A stretch of DNA of 6,725 bases from Sphingobacteriaceae bacterium (GTDB taxonomy: Bacteria > Bacteroidota > Bacteroidia > B-17B0 > Aurantibacillaceae): NCBI GenBank assembly GCA_023251695.1, contig JAHEYE010000194.1, forward strand, positions 1 through 6,725, in the 5' to 3' direction. Below, in pieces: positions 1 to 5,515 of the stretch; positions within the stretch are counted from its first letter, which is position 1, and the number at the start of each line of letters is the position of its first letter. The position numbers and the translations under genes are program-made. The notes under the pieces are model-generated. The model saw only the letters and a list, made by a program, of their open reading frames with translations. It did not search any database and had not been told where the DNA came from.

Positions 1-281
1 GGCATAAACCAGCCAATCACATAACAACTGTACCAGATAATTTTCCCAATCACATAAAACCTGAATTCGTACCATTTTGAAACCAGAATGCCATATTCCT
101 TCATAATTTCTAAAACCTCCTCGCGGTGAAACCATTCGTCATCCTCAATTTGTTTGATAGCTTTTTTTTCTTCTTGTTTTTTTACAGCACGGGCATGCCC
201 AATATAAGCAAAGGCTGCCGCTCTTTCTGCGGAGTACGCCTGTTGCAATAAATCAATAAGTTGAGGGTGGTTTAGTTTCAT
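1..281 (-). CDS. Coq7/ferritin-like di-iron protein (5' part only, cut by window edge)
   Basis: The first 93 residues are visible, starting at the ATG at 281-279. The sequence resembles the ferritin-like family related to demethoxyubiquinone hydroxylase (Coq7). Helix 1 carries A-Y-S-A-E-R-A-A-A-F-A-Y, with Glu19 as a likely iron ligand. Helix 2 carries I-E-D-D-E-W-F-H, an ExxH pair (Glu49, His52) typical of carboxylate-bridged di-iron sites. A hydrophobic stretch ending V-I-G-W-F-M-P (about 76-94) follows. From memory, related proteins are near 180-200 aa and continue with M-Y-G-A-G after this point, so roughly half is missing. Most Bacteroidota use menaquinone, so a true ubiquinone hydroxylase role is doubtful and the substrate is unknown. 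The start lies 1 bp after the stop of the upstream TPR gene, with AAGGG five bases before the ATG, so it is probably translationally coupled. The family call is fairly secure; the function is not. Confidence 0.75.
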   Translation of the reverse strand, partial: MKLNHPQLIDLLQQAYSAERAAAFAYIGHARAVKKQEEKKAIKQIEDDEWFHREEVLEIMKEYGILVSKWYEFRFYVIGKIIWYSCYVIGWFM

Positions 282-282
282 A

Positions 283-1842
283 TTATCCCTTGTTTTGCAA
301 TCTACTTAAATTCTTCTCTATTTGTTTATCAGTGGGCAAATGTGCTTTTTGTATTCGCTTAGCGTAATGAATACTATCTAAAATTTCTTTCCGGCTTTCT
401 TCCACCTCATGTTTTTGCTGACTGATAATAACATTGGCCTTTTGTTTTTGACGGTAACTTCTGAAAATAAATAGGGCGAGTACAATTACCAAAGCAAATC
501 CAATAACAAAATAATTTCTTTCCTTTTCTCTTTGTTTTAACTCTTCTTTTGCAATAATGTCTTTTTTATCCTGCTCGTTTTGTAATTCGCGTGCTTGCGT
601 TTCGTATTGATATTGCATTTGTTTTTTAACAGCTGCTTTTTGAGTTTCTTCATTATTAATGCTGTCGCGCATTTTCACCTCAAGTTCATACATTTCAAAA
701 GCTTCTTTGTATTTGTTTTGTTTTTGGAAAATTTGTTTTAGTGTGTTTGCTGAGTTTTTAATATTTTCAGGATAACCTAATTCTTTGGCTGTTTGCATTG
801 CTTTATTTGCAATTGCTTTAGCTTCTAATATATTCCCTTTTTGTAACATTATTAAAGCAATGTTGTTTAAAGGATATGCAGTTCCTTTTTTATTTCCAAT
901 CTCTTGATAAATCTTTAAACTCTTGTAATAATAATCCAACGCCAAGGAAATGTTACCTTGATATTGATAAGCAAGGCCAATGTTATTTAAAGTGGTAGCA
1001 GTTCCACTTTTATCCCCGACCTCTTCTCTTATTTTTAAACTTTTGTAAAAATACGTTAATGCTTTAGAGTAATCTGCTTCTTTCCAATAAACTAATCCTA
1101 TGTTGTTTAAACATAATGAGATTCCCCTTTTCTCCCTAAGCTCTTCCCTGATCTTTAAACTCTTATGGTAATAATTCAACGTTTTAGGGAAGTCGCTCTG
1201 AGCATAATAAATAGTACCGATGCTGTTTAAAGAAAATGCCATTCCGTTTTTATCCCCAATTGCTTCTCTTATCTTTAAAGCCTGATGTAAATAATCTAGT
1301 GCTTTGGGTATGTCGCCTTGGTCCTGAAAAATGGCTCCAAGATTGTTTAACGACTGTGCTATTCCGTTTTTCTCGCCAATTTCTTCTCTCATCTTTAAAC
1401 TTTTGCGATAATATTCTACAGCTTCAAATGTGTTACCTTGTTGTTTATGAATAGCCCCAATGTTGTTTAGCGACTGTGCTATCCCACTTTTATTTCCTAT
1501 TTCTTCTTGTATTTTTAAACTCTTATGAAAATATTCGAGCGCTTTTGTTATATCACTTTTTTCATTGGCTAAAAATCCTATATTATTGAATGCTGAAGCA
1601 ATATGTTTTAGATAAACTTTTTTAAATGCATTGTTACCGGAAAGATTATTTTCAGCTAACGATCTTAGTTGCTCATTAAAAGCCGGCCACTCTTCATCAC
1701 TGGAAGTTTCTGCCAGGATTGATAGAATATTACATCGCGTTGTATCATGCTTTGCATTTTTAAGAGCAAGTTTAAGGGAATCAAAATTCTGTCCAAACAT
1801 AAAGCAAGGGAGAAGAAATAATATGAAGACTATTTTTCTCAT
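283..1842 (-). CDS. Membrane-anchored TPR sensor-like protein without output domain (519 aa)
   Basis: Residues 1-17 form a signal peptide (M-R-K, then a hydrophobic core), probably cleaved before Q-N. The conserved block D-S-L-K-L-A-L-K ... H-D-T-T-R-C-N-I-L follows (21-40). Seven TPR units in exact 40-residue register occupy 81-360, typically L-N-N-I-G near the start, then A-L-x-Y-Y-x-K-S-L-K-I-R-E-E. The seventh is divergent and ends G-Y-P-E-N-I; a final TPR-like pair lies at about 361-394. A charged helical region (395-443) precedes one membrane segment (about 444-460). A coiled coil then ends in K-E-I-L-D-S-I-H-Y-A-K-R-I-Q-K-A-H-L-P (485-503) and a 16-residue tail. The inferred topology is periplasmic TPRs and cytoplasmic coiled coil. 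In relatives the D-S-I-x-Y-A-K-R-I-Q linker precedes a SpoIIE-type phosphatase; none is present here. The ATG overlaps the previous gene's TGA as ATGA. The TPRs suggest protein or peptide binding; the ligand is unknown. Confidence 0.9.
   Translation of the reverse strand: MRKIVFILFLLPCFMFGQNFDSLKLALKNAKHDTTRCNILSILAETSSDEEWPAFNEQLRSLAENNLSGNNAFKKVYLKHIASAFNNIGFLANEKSDITKALEYFHKSLKIQEEIGNKSGIAQSLNNIGAIHKQQGNTFEAVEYYRKSLKMREEIGEKNGIAQSLNNLGAIFQDQGDIPKALDYLHQALKIREAIGDKNGMAFSLNSIGTIYYAQSDFPKTLNYYHKSLKIREELREKRGISLCLNNIGLVYWKEADYSKALTYFYKSLKIREEVGDKSGTATTLNNIGLAYQYQGNISLALDYYYKSLKIYQEIGNKKGTAYPLNNIALIMLQKGNILEAKAIANKAMQTAKELGYPENIKNSANTLKQIFQKQNKYKEAFEMYELEVKMRDSINNEETQKAAVKKQMQYQYETQARELQNEQDKKDIIAKEELKQREKERNYFVIGFALVIVLALFIFRSYRQKQKANVIISQQKHEVEESRKEILDSIHYAKRIQKAHLPTDKQIEKNLSRLQNKG
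331..490 (-). repeat. Near-identical C-terminal coding patch, copy A
   Basis: This 160-base stretch encodes the membrane helix, coiled coil and D-S-I-H-Y-A-K-R-I-Q motif of the 519-aa protein. It aligns without gaps to 1887-2046 in the neighbouring paralogue (offset 1556). I count 9 mismatches by eye, with exact runs of 59 bases (377-435) and 37 bases (437-473). The TPR regions of the same two genes are far more diverged. Confidence 0.9.
763..1602 (-). repeat. Seven 120-nt TPR-coding units
   Basis: Residues 81-360 of the 519-aa protein are seven units of exactly 40 residues with no insertions between them. The last unit (321-360) is degenerate. On the + strand the periodicity shows as recurring TTTAAAC and TTGTTTAA words about 120 bases apart, from the L-K-I and N-N-I-G codons. 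A 40-residue period is longer than the canonical 34-residue TPR and fits the extended TPR class (TPR_10/TPR_12-like). Units 2 and 3 (121-200) both begin with I-A-Q-S-L-N-N. Confidence 0.9.
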
Positions 1843-3287
1843 CCCTTATTTTGTAAGCGGTTAATGTTTTTTTGAATATAGTTGTTAGTGGGTAAATGCG
1901 CTTTCTGTATTCGTTTAGCGTAATGAATACTGTCTAAAATTTCTTTCCGGCTTTCTTCCACCTCATGTTTTTGCTGACTGATAATAACATTAGCCTTTTG
2001 TTTTTGACGGTAACTTCTGAAAATAAATAAAGCAAGTACAATTACCAGACCAAACCCGATGCTGAAATAATTTCTTTGATTTTCCTTTTGGTTCAATTCC
2101 TGTTTTGTAATAAGATCTTTTTTATCCTGCTCATCCTTTAATTCTGCAGCTTGTGTTTCATAATGATACTGAAGTTGTTTTCTAATGGACGCTTTACGTG
2201 TTGCTTCATTATTAATACTATCACGCATTTGTACTTCGATAGCATACATTTTAAAGGCTTCGTTGTATTTGTTTTGTTTTTTGTAAATGCTCTTGAGTGT
2301 AGAGGCCGCATCTTTTATATTCATAGGATAACCAAGTTCAGTGGCCATTTCCATACTTGGGATCGCATAGGTCAAAGATTCTGATAATTTACCTTGTTTA
2401 AATAAGATGGCTGCAATATTATTCAAAGCAATCGCCATTCCTCTTTTATCATTTAATTCCCGGTATATCTTTAAACTTTTACGGATGTATGTTAAAGCTT
2501 CGGTTGTATCGCCCTGGTAAAAATACACTCCTCCCAGGTTTATCAGAGTAATTGCGGCCGCATCTTTATCATTGATCTCCTCTGCTACACTTAAACTTTT
2601 ATGATAGTATTTCAAAGCGTTGCCGGGATCTCCCTGATTATCATAACTAAGACCTATATTGTTTAACGAGGTAGAAATTCCATTTTTGTCCTTAATTTCC
2701 TGCATGATCTTTAATCCCTTCAGGAAAAATTCTAAAGCCTTGGCGTAGTCGCCCTGATCTTGATAAACAAGCCCGATATTGTTTAAAGAGTTAGCGATCC
2801 CTCGGTTATCATTTGTTTTTTCCAAAAAAGACAGACTCCGGTGATAAAAATCCAAAGCGGCCGGAATGTTACCTTGTTCATCATAAACAAAAGCGATGTT
2901 ATTCAGTGCAGTTGCAATTCCGCCCGGGTCGTCAATTTCTTCCTGGATCTTCAGACTTTTTTTATAATAGTCTAAAGCTTTATTAATATCGCCTATATCA
3001 TTTGAAAGAACGCCCATATTGTTAAGTGCGCCCGCATAGTAGTTCAAATAAAATTTCTGTAAGGATCCCGTTGGCGCGGTGAAGGCGTTCTTCTTTGCCA
3101 GTTCCATTAATTGCTCATTGTAAACAGGCCATACCTTATCGTCACTTTCGGCTTCAATTAATTCATATAATATATTGCAACGGGTGGTATCGTGTCTTGC
3201 GTTCTTAAGCGCAAGTTTTAATGAATCGGTGTTTTGTGCTGACAAAAACCCGGTAAAGAGTAATAATATTGATAATAGCTTTTTCAA
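1839..3287 (-). CDS. Membrane-anchored TPR sensor-like protein without output domain (482 aa, TTG start)
   Basis: This is a paralogue of the downstream 519-aa protein with one fewer TPR unit. The signal peptide is residues 1-17 (M-K-K, hydrophobic core, F-L-S-A before Q-N). The shared block D-S-L-K-L-A-L-K ... H-D-T-T-R-C-N-I-L follows. Six 40-residue TPR units span 85-324, the last divergent with G-Y-P-M-N-I, and a cap spans about 325-358. A charged helical stretch leads to one membrane segment (about 407-423), then a coiled coil, K-E-I-L-D-S-I-H-Y-A-K-R-I-Q-K-A-H-L-P (448-466) and a 16-residue tail ending L-Q-N-K-G. No SpoIIE/PP2C domain follows. The start is TTG (3287-3285). It is the only plausible start that keeps the whole signal peptide: no ATG or GTG lies in frame between it and the acetyltransferase's TGA 18 bp upstream, and no Met occurs within the signal peptide. 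It ends in an ATGA overlap with the next gene. The ligand and partner are unknown. Confidence 0.88.
   Translation of the reverse strand: MKKLLSILLLFTGFLSAQNTDSLKLALKNARHDTTRCNILYELIEAESDDKVWPVYNEQLMELAKKNAFTAPTGSLQKFYLNYYAGALNNMGVLSNDIGDINKALDYYKKSLKIQEEIDDPGGIATALNNIAFVYDEQGNIPAALDFYHRSLSFLEKTNDNRGIANSLNNIGLVYQDQGDYAKALEFFLKGLKIMQEIKDKNGISTSLNNIGLSYDNQGDPGNALKYYHKSLSVAEEINDKDAAAITLINLGGVYFYQGDTTEALTYIRKSLKIYRELNDKRGMAIALNNIAAILFKQGKLSESLTYAIPSMEMATELGYPMNIKDAASTLKSIYKKQNKYNEAFKMYAIEVQMRDSINNEATRKASIRKQLQYHYETQAAELKDEQDKKDLITKQELNQKENQRNYFSIGFGLVIVLALFIFRSYRQKQKANVIISQQKHEVEESRKEILDSIHYAKRIQKAHLPTNNYIQKNINRLQNKG
1887..2046 (-). repeat. Near-identical C-terminal coding patch, copy B
   Basis: This is the partner of 331-490, encoding the membrane helix and cytoplasmic coiled coil of the 482-aa protein. 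The match covers synonymous third positions as well, then decays quickly upstream in the juxtamembrane region (beyond 2047). Confidence 0.9.
2316..3035 (-). repeat. Six 120-nt TPR-coding units
   Basis: Residues 85-324 of the 482-aa protein are six units of exactly 40 residues. Five have recognisable L-N-N-[IM]-[GA] or similar helix A starts and A-L-x-Y/F helix B cores. The sixth is the degenerate G-Y-P unit. This is one unit fewer than in each of the other three paralogues in the window. Confidence 0.88.
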
Positions 3288-3305
3288 CTCTATCTCAAAT
3301 GTAAA

Positions 3306-3812
3306 TCAAACTTCATTCTGAAACAAACTCAGTAAATTGCCACCGTAATGTTCAGGTAATCCCTCTGTTTTTACGAGTTGTTGCCGGCCAATATAATTAA
3401 ACCCGCAGTTTATGTAATAATCCCTTATAGTTTCATTATTGCCCCAGGTATCCAAGCGTAGATATTTTTTATTTAATTCCTTCGCATGATTTAGCGCCCA
3501 GTTCTTTATTACAATCATCATCCGTTTTCCTTTAAATTCAGGATTTACTGCAATGCGGTGTAAATAAACGGATGGATCTTTATCCATTTCTCCCCAAATA
3601 ACCGGGTCGTTATACATAACCGAAAATACACAGGTAATTTTACCATTTTCAAGTATTTTCCAATGACGTTTTTCTTTTATTTCGCACTCAATTAAACTGT
3701 GGCTAAATATCGGCCATAATTCGAAGCCCTTCTTTTTTTGATAGCTAACGGCCTCGTCGAATAAGCGAAAGATGGTTTTAATATCCTGTATTGAGCTATT
3801 ACTGATGTGCAT
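3306..3812 (-). CDS. GNAT-family N-acetyltransferase (168 aa)
   Basis: A single-domain GNAT enzyme of usual length, expected to move an acetyl group from acetyl-CoA to an amine; the substrate is unknown. The core is clear. Strand beta4 is V-Y-L-H-R-I-A-V-N-P (82-91). The acetyl-CoA pyrophosphate loop is E-F-K-G-K-R-M (92-98), followed by helix alpha3 (99-115). Strand beta5 is Y-L-R-L-D-T-W (117-123), then N-N-E-T-I-R-D-Y-Y and Y-Y-x-x-C-G-F-x-Y-I-G (125-142), the usual motif B ending. The loop has Arg where the canonical Q/R-x-x-G-x-G/A has Gly or Ala. The W-G-E-x-D-K-x-P segment before beta4 fits a cytoplasmic GNAT group I recall as common in Bacteroidota. I chose the ATG at 3812; a TTG five codons earlier (3827) only extends the frame into the intergenic region. 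It is the first gene of the leftward operon, 18 bp before the 482-aa TPR gene. Confidence 0.88.
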   Translation of the reverse strand: MHISNSSIQDIKTIFRLFDEAVSYQKKKGFELWPIFSHSLIECEIKEKRHWKILENGKITCVFSVMYNDPVIWGEMDKDPSVYLHRIAVNPEFKGKRMMIVIKNWALNHAKELNKKYLRLDTWGNNETIRDYYINCGFNYIGRQQLVKTEGLPEHYGGNLLSLFQNEV

Positions 3813-3895
3813 AAAACGGCAATGCAATTTACAAAAAAGAAGGCGTAATTTAAGTTGGGAGTACAGTAAATTGAGATTATATTTGTTTAAACACC
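3813..3895. promoter_or_regulatory. Divergent intergenic region between the two operons
   Basis: These 83 bp are the only substantial non-coding DNA in the window and must hold the start signals for both transcription units. The rightward promoter is clear (3854-3885). For the leftward unit I see only a weak match: TAAATTGC on the minus strand (around 3824-3831), which agrees with TAnnTTTG at four of six fixed positions and has no TTTG at a proper distance. The 8-bp palindrome GTTTAAAC at 3885-3892 sits at the likely rightward transcription start. Confidence 0.6.
3854..3885 (+). promoter_or_regulatory. Bacteroidota-type promoter (-33 GTTG, -7 TATATTTG)
   Basis: TATATTTG at 3878-3885 is a perfect match to the Bacteroidota -7 consensus TAnnTTTG. 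GTTG at 3854-3857 matches the -33 TTTG at three of four bases, with a 20-bp spacer inside the usual range. Transcription would begin around 3890-3893, only a few bases before the ATG at 3896. Confidence 0.7.
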
Positions 3896-5515
3896 ATGGC
3901 AGAAGCGTTTAAATATTTGTGGAGAATTTTTCTTTTAACTATTTCATTTTATTCAATTCATTCTTTTTCACAAAACACCGATTCACTAAAGCTTGCGCTT
4001 AAGAAGACGAAACACGATACGGTGAAGTGTAAAATTCTTGTACAATTACTGGAGTTGGTAGATGAGGAAGAAATGCCTGCCCTCACCGATAATCTGAAAA
4101 AACTGGCAGAAACCAACCTAGGCTCTATTAACGAAAAACACCTGCTTTACCGCTTTTATTCAAAGCAAATAGCCACCGCTTTAGCCTACTATGGTTATAT
4201 ACATGATCAGAATGGTGAATTTAAAGAGGCGATCTCCTGCTATCAAAAAAGCATGGAGCTGGCTTTAAAAATAAATGATAAGCCCTCCGTCGCTAATGCG
4301 TATAATGGAATTGGAACAATCTATTATAAGCAGGGCGACGCGTTTATGGCGCTTAGCGAGTATAAAAAAAGTTTGACACTAAGAGAGGAATGCAATGATC
4401 AGGCGGGTATTGGCCGTTCGCTGGTGGATCTTGGGAGTGCTTATGAAAGTGTCGGTGACATTCCCAACGCATTACTTAATTATGAAAGAGGATTAAGGAT
4501 CAGGGAAAAGATAGGCGATAAAAAAGGAATGGCGTCATGCTTTAATAACCTTGGTTATGTTTACAGTGGGCAGGGAGAAATAAGTAAAGCCATAGAGTAT
4601 TACAAAAAAAGCCTGGCCATACTCGTAGAAACAGGAGATAAGTATGGAGAAGCTCAGTCGCTCCTTAACATGGCAGTGGTGTTACGAAGCCCGGGTGATA
4701 AAAATAATTCGCTTGAGCATTTACAGAAAAGTTACAATATCTTTGAGTTGATTGGCAATACTTATGGCATGGCTTATGCGTTAAATAACATTGGTACTGT
4801 ATATACCGACAGAAAAGACACCAGGAATGCGCTGAAATATTACCAGAAAGCTCAGAAGCTCAGGGAAGAGATAGGCGACAAGAATGGAACTGCTAATTCG
4901 CTTGTGAATATTTCGAGTATCTATTTTAACGATGGGGAAGTTGGTAAAGCACTCGCAAGTGCTCTTAGAGCTTTGGAGATTGGTAGGGAAATTGGATTGC
5001 CCGAGACCATAAGGAATTCTTCCAGGATGCTGTTTAGAATATACAGGGAAAAATCAAATTACATGGAATCGCTCAGGTATTATGAGCTGCATATTTTAAT
5101 GCGGGACAGTTTGCAGAATGTAAATAATAAAAAAGCGGCTATAAAAAACCAGCTCAAATACGATTATGAAAGACAAGCCTTTCAGGATAGTGTAAAAAAT
5201 TCCGAAAAAATTTTGCAGCAGAATATAATCCACGAAGAAGCTATTAAAAAACAAAGATTATTAACTTACGGCGGAGGAATAGGATTTGGATTAATGATTA
5301 TTATTGCTGCGATCTCATTCAGGGCGTACCGCAATAAGCAAAAGGCAAATCTGGTGATTAATGAGCAGAAGCAGTTAGTTGAAAAACAAAAACATCTTAT
5401 GGAAGAAAAACAAAAAGAAATATTGGATTCTATCTACTATGCAAGAAGAATCCAAAGAGCCCTGATCCCAAGCGATAAATTCGTACATAAAAATTTAAGT
5501 AGATTAATGAAATGA
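3896..5515 (+). CDS. Membrane-anchored TPR sensor-like protein without output domain (539 aa)
   Basis: The third paralogue. Residues 1-25 are a signal peptide ending S-F-S before Q-N, followed by the block D-S-L-K-L-A-L-K ... H-D-T-V-K-C-K-I-L (29-48). Seven 40-residue TPR units cover 92-371, the last divergent with G-L-P-E-T-I, with a cap at 372-405. A charged helical juxtamembrane stretch follows (406-455), then one membrane segment (about 457-476). The cytoplasmic coiled coil is exactly one heptad longer than in the leftward paralogues (L-V-E-K-Q-K-H then L-M-E-E-K-Q-K, 494-507). It ends K-E-I-L-D-S-I-Y-Y-A-R-R-I-Q-R-A-L-I-P (507-525) and a 14-residue tail with K-N-L-S-R-L. As in its paralogues, the SpoIIE/PP2C domain that relatives carry here is absent. 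The ATG at 3896 is supported by the promoter, though the leader would be very short. An in-frame TTG at codon 8 would give a more compact signal peptide. The stop overlaps the next start as ATGA. Confidence 0.9.
   Translation: MAEAFKYLWRIFLLTISFYSIHSFSQNTDSLKLALKKTKHDTVKCKILVQLLELVDEEEMPALTDNLKKLAETNLGSINEKHLLYRFYSKQIATALAYYGYIHDQNGEFKEAISCYQKSMELALKINDKPSVANAYNGIGTIYYKQGDAFMALSEYKKSLTLREECNDQAGIGRSLVDLGSAYESVGDIPNALLNYERGLRIREKIGDKKGMASCFNNLGYVYSGQGEISKAIEYYKKSLAILVETGDKYGEAQSLLNMAVVLRSPGDKNNSLEHLQKSYNIFELIGNTYGMAYALNNIGTVYTDRKDTRNALKYYQKAQKLREEIGDKNGTANSLVNISSIYFNDGEVGKALASALRALEIGREIGLPETIRNSSRMLFRIYREKSNYMESLRYYELHILMRDSLQNVNNKKAAIKNQLKYDYERQAFQDSVKNSEKILQQNIIHEEAIKKQRLLTYGGGIGFGLMIIIAAISFRAYRNKQKANLVINEQKQLVEKQKHLMEEKQKEILDSIYYARRIQRALIPSDKFVHKNLSRLMK
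4169..5008 (+). repeat. Seven 120-nt TPR-coding units
   Basis: Residues 92-371 of the 539-aa protein are seven ungapped 40-residue units. They are more diverged from each other than those of the fourth paralogue: for example, the fifth (252-291) has lost the usual Q-G turn to S-P-G-D. The seventh is the degenerate unit ending G-L-P-E-T-I. Confidence 0.88.

Noticed and set aside
1..17. Lipoprotein reading of the 519-aa N-terminus (L-L-P-C at residues 10-13)
   Set aside because: This lies nowhere near the window start but in the gene at 283-1842. The residues before Cys13 do not fit a lipobox, and cleavage before Q-N matches the other paralogues.
1236..1454. Open frame of 72 codons on the + strand
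   Set aside because: It lies antisense inside the TPR array of the 519-aa gene. The frame is an echo of the repeated codons and its protein resembles nothing recognisable.
763..1602. CRISPR-like or other functional non-coding tandem repeat
   Set aside because: The 120-base period is wholly explained by the 40-residue TPR units in an open frame. There are no short identical repeats with unique spacers.
283..1842. Frameshifted or split SpoIIE phosphatase gene
   Set aside because: The next gene begins 1 bp after the stop and is a different family. Two other paralogues stop at the same point with a similar tail, so the short form looks native.
1631..1864. Open frame of 77 codons on the + strand
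   Set aside because: Antisense to the signal-peptide end of the 519-aa gene and its junction with the upstream gene; no promoter or domain supports it.
2151..2384. Open frame of 77 codons on the + strand
   Set aside because: Antisense to the 482-aa TPR gene; the hydrophobic look comes from reading complementary helical codons.
3813..3827. Longer acetyltransferase start at the TTG (3827)
   Set aside because: An ATG five codons downstream fits the family length better, and the extra residues show no homology pattern.
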